Source of the DNA: Demequinaceae bacterium UBA4004
Lineage (GTDB): Bacteria > Actinomycetota > Actinomycetes > Actinomycetales > Demequinaceae
Direction of reading: 5' to 3'
Length of the DNA stretch: 8,939 nt
Assembly: GCA_002384765.1 (NCBI GenBank)
Contig: DGBM01000077.1
Coordinates: 1 to 8,939, forward strand
Part shown: positions 1 through 5,777 of the stretch, one piece after another
Layout: the number at the start of each line of letters is the position of its first letter
Numbering within the stretch: position 1 is the first letter of the stretch
Notes under the pieces: model-generated
The model's database searches: none
Seen by the model: the letters and a program-made list of their open reading frames with translations, nothing else
Told to the model about the DNA's origin: nothing
Translations under genes and position numbers: made by a program

Positions 1-784
1 AGGTGTGCCCGCAGTCCGGGCTGGACTGGCGGCCAAAGGAGTCCGCGTACGGGGTGCCCGCGCCCCGGCAGGTCACCACGGAGCCGTCGCCCATCTGCCA
101 GACGACCCGATCGGCCTTGGCGACGGCGGTCACCGAGAACCCGCCGGCCGACGCGGTCCGGGTGATCGGCCCCAACGTCGACGGTCCGGGGTCCTGGACC
201 CACATCCAGGTCGGCATGCCGATGATCCCGACCCTGCCGGCCACCGGCTCGGGGACGATCCCGATCGACACGGCCCGCAGCCGCATCTGCGCGATCGCGG
301 ACTGGGCCAGCACCCGCGGGTCCGGCGGCGCGGCAGGCCCGGCAGGCGGGGTCACCGCCCAGCGGTAGGTGATCGGAATGCCGCCGGATCGCGCCACGAG
401 CGGGTCGTAGCACTCGTAGATCGCGCCGTCCGTGTGGCCGGCCCAGCGCGGGTCGCTCTTGGGTGGCTGCGGGGCCAGCGGCTTGACGTAGCAGCCCCAG
501 CCGTTGCTCCACCACGACGCGCCGTCACGGCACGGCAGCTCGTCCCCATTCGCGTTGACACACGCCTTGGGGCCCCCGCCACCGCTCTGCCCGCCGCCAC
601 CACCCCCGGGCTTTGTGCCGACTGGACCGCCGGGATCCTCGACGACGATCGTGCAGGTGCCCCACCGTGGGTTGAAGACAGACGGCGGTGTGCAGGTCAC
701 CGGGTCGCCGGCGGATGCTGGCGACGCGGATAGCACCCCGAGCGCCAAGGTGACTGCCGGAACGAGGGCCGAGCGGGTCAGCAT
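1..784 (-). CDS. Secreted Gly/Cys-rich protein with PKD-like region, 3' end outside window
   Basis: Reading leftward from the ATG at 784, 261 codons are open to the window edge with no stop, so the C-terminus is missing. The N-terminus is a clear signal peptide: MLTR, a hydrophobic core to about residue 20, then an A-S-A cleavage site before G26. The mature part has paired cysteines (C31, C44, C75, C85, C98), a Gly-rich linker (about 60-71) and, near the visible end, a W-x-M-G-D-G...C...G-T-P-Y stretch resembling a PKD/Ig-like fold. Its start overlaps the stop of the upstream lipoprotein gene (ATGCTGA, 7 nt), so the two are translationally coupled. Secreted proteins of this build occur beside type IV-like transfer genes in actinobacterial conjugative elements, so a role at the cell envelope in transfer is inferred. 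No enzymatic motif is visible. Confidence 0.8.
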   Translation of the reverse strand, partial: MLTRSALVPAVTLALGVLSASPASAGDPVTCTPPSVFNPRWGTCTIVVEDPGGPVGTKPGGGGGGQSGGGGPKACVNANGDELPCRDGASWWSNGWGCYVKPLAPQPPKSDPRWAGHTDGAIYECYDPLVARSGGIPITYRWAVTPPAGPAAPPDPRVLAQSAIAQMRLRAVSIGIVPEPVAGRVGIIGMPTWMWVQDPGPSTLGPITRTASAGGFSVTAVAKADRVVWQMGDGSVVTCRGAGTPYADSFGRQSSPDCGHT

Positions 785-1329
785 GTCCCCACCGCCTTGT
801 CCTGCATCACGTAGAACTTGCCGTCCGTGCCCTGCTCCACCACGGACGTGTAGCGCACTCGGGGAGGGCGGTCAGCCGCGACCACGGACTTGCCGTACTT
901 GTCCACGAGGTTGGTCTTGCTCACGTCGATGCACGTGTCGACGGTGAACTTGCCGCCGGCCGACCTCGCGGATGACGACACGACGGAGATGCCGCCGGTC
1001 TGCCGGTACCCCCGGCGTCGTTGGCTCGTCAGCAGCTCCCGCCACGTCTCGAGGCTCTGGTCCCGCGCGACAGTCGTGAGCTCGTCCAGGCTCCGCTTCG
1101 GGTCGGCGCCCAAGGCATCTACCAAGCCCCAGAGTCCCGCGACGGCAGCCTCCGCGCCGGCCAGCTGTGGATCGGCGGAGGTCGTCGACGTAGTCATGGC
1201 CGTTGGCGTAGCGGTGGGCGGCACCGCAGTCGTGGTCGCGGGCGGCGCCTCCGGGTTCGTGCACGCCGCGGTCGCCAGGACGGCGGCGAACGCGACTCCG
1301 ACGACAGCCCGTCGGGCGTGGATGGTCAT
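778..1329 (-). CDS. Putative lipoprotein, 183 aa, possible NTF2/VirB8-like domain
   Basis: The ATG at 1329 is chosen because GAAGGAGATGCC directly precedes it and a lipoprotein signal follows; the reading frame upstream to 1572 is open but has no signal sequence or ribosome site. Residues 1-23 form a signal peptide (MTIHARR, hydrophobic core, T-A-A-C), with C23 as the likely lipidated cysteine. A Thr/Pro-rich tether (about 25-55) leads to a domain of about 125 residues with W-R-E-L-L around residue 96-100, then F-T-V-D-T-C-I-D-V-S (C133) and a final C183. The alternating strands after an amphipathic helix resemble small NTF2/VirB8-like domains of actinobacterial envelope lipoproteins; this fold is inferred. 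It is the first gene of a pair with the secreted protein at 1-784. A structural part of a transfer apparatus is possible but unproven. Confidence 0.78.
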   Translation of the reverse strand: MTIHARRAVVGVAFAAVLATAACTNPEAPPATTTAVPPTATPTAMTTSTTSADPQLAGAEAAVAGLWGLVDALGADPKRSLDELTTVARDQSLETWRELLTSQRRRGYRQTGGISVVSSSARSAGGKFTVDTCIDVSKTNLVDKYGKSVVAADRPPRVRYTSVVEQGTDGKFYVMQDKAVGTC

Positions 1330-1599
1330 GGCATCTCCTTCAGGTCTCATGTGGCCTAAGGCGGGGATGTTCCTGCGGGCGATCACCTTGATCCAAGAAG
1401 ATTGGCCATCGCACGGGGCACCGGTCAGTGGACATGCACCTGTCGAATCGCTGCTTCGGCCCTCCCGGAGCTCGGCGCGGGCCCGTTCCGATGGTGGAGA
1501 ACGGGTGTACTCGCTGTCTGCCGCATACATGCCACCACACAACGGGCGGATGCGCTCGTCGAGATCGACCATTCCACAAGGCCGCCCGGGCCCGGCGAC

Positions 1600-1608
1600 T
1601 TATCCACA
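1600..1608 (+). promoter_or_regulatory. DnaA-box-like 9-mer TTATCCACA
   Basis: The sequence is identical to the E. coli high-affinity DnaA box; the actinobacterial consensus is TTGTCCACA, one base different. A related ATTCCACAA lies 29 bp upstream (1571-1579). A single box does not make an origin. It could mark a plasmid-like replication or control site in the divergent region, or be chance. Confidence 0.4.
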
Positions 1609-1648
1609 GGTGCCGCCGACCGTGTGCCGACTCAGATCTCCTTCGGGC

Positions 1649-1673
1649 CCTATGGAGCGACAGACCTATGGAG
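1649..1673 (+). repeat. Direct repeat CCTATGGAG x2, 16-bp period
   Basis: CCTATGGAG occurs at 1649-1657 and again at 1665-1673, just upstream of the ribosome site of the membrane/HTH gene. The position suggests an operator or iteron-like site controlling that gene. The gene's own HTH tail is one candidate binder, by inference only. Confidence 0.4.
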
Positions 1674-1685
1674 ACCTGTCCGGTC

Positions 1686-1691
1686 AGGAGG
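1686..1691 (+). promoter_or_regulatory. Ribosome binding site AGGAGG
   Basis: A perfect AGGAGG lies six bases before the GTG at 1698. It fixes the start of the membrane/HTH gene and rules out the long upstream in-frame extension beginning near 1428. Confidence 0.85.
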
Positions 1692-1697
1692 CACCAC

Positions 1698-2687
1698 GTG
1701 TCCGAGAACGCCCGACACCCGCAGACCGAACGGCACCCCGACCGGGTGCCCGCTGACACCGCTGCCGTCACCTTGACGGCGGCGGCCGCAGTCATGCCGA
1801 CACTGCTGTCCGCCCAAGGGATGATCTCGGTCGGGATCGACGTGCTGCGCCTGACCGCCGCTGTCGCCGTCGCCCTGGCGGTGTTCCTCGAGCTCGCACT
1901 CGTCTCCTCGGCGCTGCTGGCCCGATCCGCCGTCCTACGCGGCCGGTCAGCGCGAGCCGACCTGATCTCCACATGGGTGTTCTCCACCGTCAGCGGCACC
2001 TTCTCCGCCGCCCACGAGCTCGTCGGACAGCCAGACCCTCACGGCGTCACCACGTGGCAGCTCGACGCGCGCTCGGCCCTCGCGGCCGCCGTCCGCATCG
2101 CCGCACCCCTGGTCGCGGCCTGGCTCTGGCACCGCATCCTGACCGGCGACCGACACAACACCGACAGCGCACCGACACGCCGCGAAGCCAAGCGACACCG
2201 GCTCATGCTCGCCGTCGCCACCGCCGCCCTCGACCTGCAGCGCACCCGACAAGCCCGGCCGGGATCGCGCGCCGCGCTCCGTGCCCAGCGCCATCTCGAC
2301 CGACATCACCGCGCCCTGCTGCGACACGTCCCCGCCACGGACCAGCGACTGTCCGGGCAGCTGACGCAGTGGCTGACTGAGGTCGGCCGAGTCCATCACC
2401 TCGACGCACAGCTCACGTCCGGTCCGACCCCGATCACTAGTGTCCAGGCGGACACCCCCGGCGAAAGCGAACTCGACACCGCCGACACCTCGTCGTCGAC
2501 CGACGGCCCCTCCGCTCGCCTCGCCGTCGCTGTCGACCTCGTGCGTCGTGACGACACCGTCAGCGGACAGGACGTCGCCGACGCCTTCATCAATCGAGGC
2601 TGGCCGGCGACACCGAGAACCGGGCAACGGTGGCTCGCCAGGGCGCGCGCATCGCTGGTGGCTTCGCCCTCCACTGCGTCGGACTAG
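1698..2687 (+). CDS. Polytopic membrane protein with C-terminal HTH, Spd/DUF2637-like
   Basis: The 329-aa product begins at a GTG behind a perfect AGGAGG. Hydrophobic segments lie at about 24-40, 52-75, 90-106 (weaker) and 127-146, giving roughly four membrane helices; the sequence S-A-A-H-E sits at about 103-107. After the last helix comes a basic, helical, Arg/Ala-rich region (160-215), then an acidic Ser/Thr linker (about 250-272). The end (about 285-320), V-S-G-Q-D-V-A-D-A-F...T-G-Q-R-W-L-A-R-A, fits a small helix-turn-helix. This layout resembles DUF2637/Spd-type membrane proteins of actinobacterial plasmids and conjugative elements, thought to help intramycelial spread or transfer. That assignment is by architecture, not a domain search. 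It is transcribed alone and followed at once by a terminator hairpin. Confidence 0.75.
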   Translation: MSENARHPQTERHPDRVPADTAAVTLTAAAAVMPTLLSAQGMISVGIDVLRLTAAVAVALAVFLELALVSSALLARSAVLRGRSARADLISTWVFSTVSGTFSAAHELVGQPDPHGVTTWQLDARSALAAAVRIAAPLVAAWLWHRILTGDRHNTDSAPTRREAKRHRLMLAVATAALDLQRTRQARPGSRAALRAQRHLDRHHRALLRHVPATDQRLSGQLTQWLTEVGRVHHLDAQLTSGPTPITSVQADTPGESELDTADTSSSTDGPSARLAVAVDLVRRDDTVSGQDVADAFINRGWPATPRTGQRWLARARASLVASPSTASD

Positions 2688-2690
2688 TAG

Positions 2691-2711
2691 GCGGCCGACG
2701 AAACCGGCCGC
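2691..2711 (+). terminator. Strong GC hairpin after the membrane/HTH gene
   Basis: GCGGCCG (2691-2697) pairs perfectly with CGGCCGC (2705-2711) around a 7-nt loop, three bases after the TAG stop. There is no long T-tract, only TT, as is usual for actinobacterial terminators. It separates this gene from the converging Ubl operon. Confidence 0.7.
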
Positions 2712-2814
2712 TTGGCTCCGGCTACTCCGGTCAGGCGGAGCTGGACCCTCGCACTCAAGACGCAGGCATACGCAGTCACGGTCGGAGTTTCAGGGCGTTG
2801 CCTCCTTCCCACAC

Positions 2815-2873
2815 TGGGCGGCAGGGTCACAGCGCCCACTTTGGGTCAGCGTCACATCGCCCAGAATGACCCA
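2815..2873. repeat. Cluster of direct and inverted repeats between convergent genes
   Basis: GTCACA-G/T-CGCCCA occurs twice (2826-2838 and 2851-2863, one mismatch, 25-bp period). Two inverted pairs overlap it: TGGGCG (2815-2820) with CGCCCA (2833-2838), and TGGGTCA (2842-2848) with TGACCCA (2867-2873). It lies just beyond the last gene of the Ubl operon. It may be a terminator for that operon or a remnant end of an IS21-type transposon, whose ends carry repeated binding sites. No transposase is present, so the identity is open. Confidence 0.5.
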
Positions 2874-2897
2874 CCCCTGGAACGAACGGCCTTCGCC

Positions 2898-3107
2898 TCA
2901 GGCGGGGACTCGATGGTATAGGTGGGCGCGGATCTCGCGGCCGACGCGCCGCCACGGGTGCGGCCGCAGCATGGCCTCGAAGAGGAAGACCGGGACGTCG
3001 ACGTAATCGTAGGTACCGCCGCTGCGGAACCTGATCCGCAAGGTGCGCGTGGCGTGATCGTAGCCCGCGAAGGCGACGTTTTCGGAGACGACGGGGACCA
3101 TGTCCAT
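2898..3107 (-). CDS. KTSC-domain protein, last gene of the Ubl operon
   Basis: The 69-aa product consists almost entirely of a KTSC domain, a small fold named after a C-terminal extension of some lysyl-tRNA synthetases and also found alone. Family landmarks are V-P-V-V-S-E-N-V near residues 4-11, G-Y-D at 15-17, the L-R-I-R-F-R-S-G-G-T-Y-D-Y strand pair (23-35), V-P at 38-39 and the closing Y64-H-R. The start at 3107 has AGGAG seven bases upstream, and that ribosome site overlaps the TAG of the preceding gene, leaving a 9-nt gap. It is therefore almost surely co-transcribed with the Ubl genes. The biochemical role of KTSC is not established. An accessory or substrate-binding role here is inference. 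Confidence 0.85.
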   Translation of the reverse strand: MDMVPVVSENVAFAGYDHATRTLRIRFRSGGTYDYVDVPVFLFEAMLRPHPWRRVGREIRAHLYHRVPA

Positions 3108-3116
3108 ATTGCTCTC

Positions 3117-3512
3117 CTATGGTTGAGGTAGTTCACCGGCGGGCCTGGTCCGGACCCAGTGGATGCGGCCGTCCTTGAGCCAGTAGTGGCATCGGGGTTG
3201 GCCTTGGTAGTCGATCGACGGATGGACGGACGGCTGGCCGGACTTGTTGGTGGTGACCTTCCAGCGGGTCCTTGCCGGGTTGCCCAGGTTGAGCTCGATC
3301 CTGTGGCCGCGGCCGCAGGGGCAGTCCATGAGCGCCCATTTGGGTATCTTTGTGCCGAGGACATAAAGGCACCGGGGGTGGAGGTCCTCGGGCAGTTCGG
3401 CGTGGCCGGCGACGGTGATGACCCGGGTTATACGGGACTTAGCGTGAGCGTTCCGGACGCGCCGGTAGACGCGGATGACACCGATCTGGGTGGGAGTGAA
3501 GAGGCTCTTCAC
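3117..3512 (-). CDS. DUF6527 family protein, likely Ubl-pathway accessory or peptidase
   Basis: The start is the GTG at 3512, which overlaps the E1 stop as TAGTG; the longer open frame upstream to 3860 lies antiphase inside the E1 gene and is rejected. The 131-aa product has the DUF6527 pattern: W-A-L-M-D-C-P-C-G-R-G-H (C64, C66, H70), a W-K-V strand, H-P-S-I (97-100) and the C-H-Y-W...G-R-I-H-W block (C108, H109, H118). The Cys/His set could bind zinc. DUF6527 genes accompany multiubiquitin, E2 and ThiF genes; I recall the name BubE and a reported Ubl-processing peptidase activity, but cannot confirm either here. Overlap with the E1 gene supports joint function. The family call is fairly sure, the activity is not. 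Confidence 0.8.
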   Translation of the reverse strand: MKSLFTPTQIGVIRVYRRVRNAHAKSRITRVITVAGHAELPEDLHPRCLYVLGTKIPKWALMDCPCGRGHRIELNLGNPARTRWKVTTNKSGQPSVHPSIDYQGQPRCHYWLKDGRIHWVRTRPAGELPQP

Positions 3513-4966
3513 TAGAGCAATCCGGCAAGGTCGAGGTACGGGGCGCGGGTGCCGCGCCCAATGAAGCCTGGGTTGGTGCAGAAGCAGCCGGGCCGGGGCG
3601 AGCGGGCGTTGCGGCGCAGCTCGCCGAGATGGGAGCGGAGCAGCAGCTCGGTGGCGTCGATCTTCCCGAGGCCGGTCAGGCGCAGGAGGAACTCGGTTGC
3701 GCCGAGCGCGGCGACGCTGGTGGTGAGCGTGACGACCGCGGGCTGTGGCGTCTCGGCGGCTTGGACGTACCCCTCGCCTGCGAGACGCTTGCGGGTCTCC
3801 GGGTCGAGGTTTTCCGCCGCCGCGAGGGCAGGGTCGATCCGGCCACGGCACAGCAGGCACGCCGTCCCGGGGGCGACCCAGGTGACGCGCTGTTCGATCT
3901 GGACCTGCGGGGTGCCGTTTTCACCCTCGGTCGGGGCGACCAAGACGGCGACGTCGATGACCGGCGCGGTGTGCGCGAACGCCCAGCGGTTGAGGATGAG
4001 GCGCGCGCCGTGCCCGTCGACGCAGCTGAAGACGACGTCTGCGTGAGCGATCGCGGCGATCGCATCGGGGTGGTTCAGCGGCTTGTCGATGCGGGCCACC
4101 CGGGTGCCGAGGCCGATGGCGTCGAGGTGGTCACCGAGGGCATCCACCTTGAGGTCGCCGACATCGGCGGTCGTGATGCCGTGACCGCGGGTCGGGGTCG
4201 GACCGGTGACGAAGTCGTCGTCGACGATCACGAGCTCGCCCAGGCCAAGGCGCGCGAGCTGGACAGCGACCGCGGAGCCCGTGCCGCCGCCCCCGATGAT
4301 CGCGGCGCGGACGCGCTTGAGGGTGCGGTTGCCGTCGGGGCCGAGCATCCGGATCTGCCGGTCGAACACCGACAACTGCTCCTCGGTCGACTGCTCGCCG
4401 CCGGGGACGGGCGGCATGTACAGGTGGAGGCCGGCGCCGGCCACGCGGACCGCGTCGATGACTACGAACTCCGGGGCGTGGGCGTTGAAGTTCCCACCGA
4501 GGTCGTACAAACGCGCCGCGACCTCCGGGGCGTCCGGGATGCCGGCAATGACGATGGCCGCGTAGTACTTCGCGCCGAACGCTCGGGCGGAGATCGCCAG
4601 GTCCACGTCGACCTCGTCGTCGTAGGTAGAGAACTCGGGACGGCCGTGCGGGTGAGTGTGCACGAACACCGGGACCTGGTTGTTGGTGACCGCCGCGCGG
4701 AACGGACGCACCCAGCCTGACGAGGAGATGGACAGCCCCATAGGCCCGCGCTCGATGTACGCCTCCTCGAGGACCGGGGAGATGGTCTGGGCGAGGAGCG
4801 TGATGCGCTGGTCGACCTTGGTGGTGTCGCCGTGGGTGGTGTTGATGCTGGTCGCCGCGGCCTCCACGAGGGATGCCGCGACGACTGCCGCGGTTTCGTC
4901 ACGGGCGCCAAGGGAAGCGACCAGCGGGCTGAACTGGTCCTCGGTGAACGCGATGCGCGTCGACAT
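3512..4966 (-). CDS. JAMM/MPN peptidase fused to ThiF/E1-like adenylyltransferase
   Basis: The ATG at 4966 overlaps the E2 stop as TGATG, giving 484 aa. Residues about 1-185 are an MPN/JAB domain with a complete JAMM signature: H103-T-H105-P, S113 and D116, with E72 or a nearby Glu as likely fourth residue. These domains are zinc peptidases that trim or remove ubiquitin-like tags. Residues about 200-435 are the E1/ThiF Rossmann domain: a G225-G-G-G-T-G230 nucleotide loop, D249/D250 after the second strand, and C-V-D317-G. It should adenylate the Ubl C-terminus with ATP. C370-x2-C373 and C461-x-C463 could form a zinc site as in MoeB/ThiF. No cysteine occurs from 374 to 460, where a ThiF-type crossover cysteine would sit. 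The gene is coupled on both sides to the E2-like and DUF6527 genes. Confidence 0.92.
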   Translation of the reverse strand: MSTRIAFTEDQFSPLVASLGARDETAAVVAASLVEAAATSINTTHGDTTKVDQRITLLAQTISPVLEEAYIERGPMGLSISSSGWVRPFRAAVTNNQVPVFVHTHPHGRPEFSTYDDEVDVDLAISARAFGAKYYAAIVIAGIPDAPEVAARLYDLGGNFNAHAPEFVVIDAVRVAGAGLHLYMPPVPGGEQSTEEQLSVFDRQIRMLGPDGNRTLKRVRAAIIGGGGTGSAVAVQLARLGLGELVIVDDDFVTGPTPTRGHGITTADVGDLKVDALGDHLDAIGLGTRVARIDKPLNHPDAIAAIAHADVVFSCVDGHGARLILNRWAFAHTAPVIDVAVLVAPTEGENGTPQVQIEQRVTWVAPGTACLLCRGRIDPALAAAENLDPETRKRLAGEGYVQAAETPQPAVVTLTTSVAALGATEFLLRLTGLGKIDATELLLRSHLGELRRNARSPRPGCFCTNPGFIGRGTRAPYLDLAGLL

Positions 4967-5355
4967 CAGCTGCCGCCCGCCATCCCCAGCGCCCGGCGGA
5001 CGTATGCGAGGTACGTCTCGAGGTTGTCCACGCCCGGGCGCCACTGACCCCCGATGTGGCGACTCCACCGCTGCCAGGACCGGCCGAGGTAGTTCTCGGT
5101 CTGCTCGGTGCCCGGGATCGCAGCACCCTTGGCCGTCAGAGAGGGCGACACCCAGAACATGTCCGGGGTGGCGTCGGGAAACCCGATCGGCAGGCGCAGC
5201 AGAAGGTCGACGTGGCGCTGGTCGAGACCCGGGGTCGGGAAATCGGCCAGAACGACGTTGACGAACCCGTCGGATACCTCAACCGTGGAGCTGCAGCCTA
5301 GCGAGTCGAGGAAGGACTGATCTTGTTCTCGGAGGACCGCCACGAGCGCACCCAT
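4966..5355 (-). CDS. E2/UBC-fold protein (Prok-E2_E type), no catalytic Cys in core
   Basis: The 129-aa product keeps E2-fold landmarks: a central strand L-L-R-L-P, the turn P56-x-G-F-P-D-A-T-P-D (56-65), and near the end W-R-P-G-V-D (105-110) followed by the C-terminal helix, like the W-S-P-A segment of eukaryotic E2s. The segment between them, which in E2s holds the active cysteine, reads G-R-S-W-Q-R-W-S-R-H100 and has no cysteine. The only cysteine is C21, far from that site. The length fits a minimal E2 fold. The gene starts 3 nt after the Ubl stop and overlaps the E1 start. It should dock with the E1 and Ubl and help transfer, either by non-thioester chemistry or as a non-catalytic partner; that part is inference. 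Confidence 0.85.
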   Translation of the reverse strand: MGALVAVLREQDQSFLDSLGCSSTVEVSDGFVNVVLADFPTPGLDQRHVDLLLRLPIGFPDATPDMFWVSPSLTAKGAAIPGTEQTENYLGRSWQRWSRHIGGQWRPGVDNLETYLAYVRRALGMAGGS

Positions 5356-5358
5356 CGG

Positions 5359-5649
5359 TCAGGCCCCGGTGTTCGGGTTGATGGCCTGGCCCGGGTTAAT
5401 GACGCGCGGCACCGTGAAGAACCGCATGTTGTTCTCCAGCTCCACGACCTCGTCGTCCTCGATGAGCTTGTCGAGCTCGTCGACGACGTCGAGCCACAGG
5501 TCGCGGTCGCTGGCGACCGGCGGCGACGGCACCAGGCGCAACTGTGCGCCCGTGAGCTTGTCCCCCTCGGGGTGGTACTTGGTCCCGTCGATGTAGATCG
5601 GCGTCTTCCCCGACGTCGAGCCCTTCGCCCTCATGGTGTCCTGAGACAT
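5359..5649 (-). CDS. Ubiquitin-like protein, single Multi-ubiq-type domain
   Basis: The start at 5649 has AGGAG eight bases upstream. The 96-aa product has a short polar N-terminus (1-15), then one beta-grasp domain: I-Y-I-D-G-T-K-Y (18-25), K-L-T-G-A-Q-L (31-37), W52-L-D, and the acidic D65-D-E-V-V-E-L-E-N...F-F-T-V-P (65-81). This order matches the Multi-ubiq family, whose members often hold several copies; here there is one. A flexible tail follows with a near repeat, I-N-P-G-Q-A / I-N-P-N-T-G-A, ending in Gly-Ala instead of Gly-Gly. It is the first gene of the operon and presumably the tag that the E1 activates. Expression is probably set by the operators in the divergent region upstream. 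Confidence 0.9.
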   Translation of the reverse strand: MSQDTMRAKGSTSGKTPIYIDGTKYHPEGDKLTGAQLRLVPSPPVASDRDLWLDVVDELDKLIEDDEVVELENNMRFFTVPRVINPGQAINPNTGA

Positions 5650-5704
5650 GGATCCTGCTCCTGTGTGTTGACGGGATCAGTCACGGACTGTGAAAGAGAA
5701 CCCG

Positions 5705-5722
5705 TGTTCGTAGTTGCGAACA
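5705..5722. promoter_or_regulatory. Operator dyad 1 (TGTTCG-N6-CGAACA)
   Basis: Six-base arms at 5705-5710 and 5717-5722 form a dyad 18 bp long. The core GTTCG-N6-CGAAC is repeated exactly at 5743-5758. It lies on the Ubl-operon side of the intergenic region, near the start point expected for that operon. The XRE protein encoded at 6677 is the natural candidate to bind it. Confidence 0.7.
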
Positions 5723-5727
5723 TGGCA

Positions 5728-5757
5728 AGGTTAGCACGTTGCGTTCGCAACAGCGAA
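5728..5757 (-). promoter_or_regulatory. Weak candidate promoter for the Ubl operon
   Basis: Reading leftward, TTCGCT (5757-5752) and TAACCT (5733-5728) are 18 bp apart. Both hexamers match the sigma70-type consensus poorly, so this is tentative. If real, the start point would fall on dyad 1, and dyad 2 would cover the -35 region and spacer, allowing tight repression. Confidence 0.3.
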
Positions 5758-5768
5758 CGACCTACACT
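5739..5768 (+). promoter_or_regulatory. Candidate promoter for the immA-like/xre operon
   Basis: TTGCGT (5739-5744) and TACACT (5763-5768) are 18 bp apart. Transcription would begin near 5775, only a few bases before the ATG at 5778, so the message may be leaderless. This fits the lack of a ribosome site there. Dyad 2 sits between the two hexamers, as expected for an autoregulated promoter. Confidence 0.5.
5742..5759. promoter_or_regulatory. Operator dyad 2 (CGTTCGC-AACA-GCGAACG)
   Basis: Perfect seven-base arms lie at 5742-5748 and 5753-5759. It shares the GTTCG-N6-CGAAC core with dyad 1; the two centres are 37 bp apart. It also overlaps a second palindrome, GTTGCG-TT-CGCAAC (5738-5751). 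It falls within the candidate rightward promoter. Confidence 0.72.
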
Positions 5769-5777
5769 CAAGTCAAG

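Larger units (their letters stand above)
1330..1697. other. Divergent intergenic region (368 bp)
   Basis: This stretch separates the leftward lipoprotein pair from the rightward membrane/HTH gene and must hold both promoters. I see no convincing gene in it: reading frames that cross it lack a ribosome site and recognisable protein features. It contains a DnaA-box 9-mer and a short direct repeat, annotated separately. No clear -35/-10 pair stood out on either strand. Confidence 0.6.

Noticed and set aside
1330..1572. Longer start for the lipoprotein gene at 1572
   Set aside because: A good ribosome site and a lipoprotein signal peptide mark the ATG at 1329.
3513..3860. Extension of the DUF6527 frame to an ATG at 3860
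   Set aside because: It runs out of phase inside the E1 gene and is Arg/Pro-rich; the TAGTG junction supports the start at 3512.
3629..4720. Long rightward open frame (363 codons) opposite the E1 gene
   Set aside because: It is the antisense shadow of a gene with clear JAMM and E1 motifs and has shadow-like Asp/Val/Arg/Gly composition.
4967..5068. In-frame N-terminal extension of the JAMM-E1 gene to an ATG at 5068
   Set aside because: It lies within the E2 gene and codes for low-complexity Pro/Arg/Gly residues; the TGATG overlap at 4966 gives a clean start before the MPN domain.
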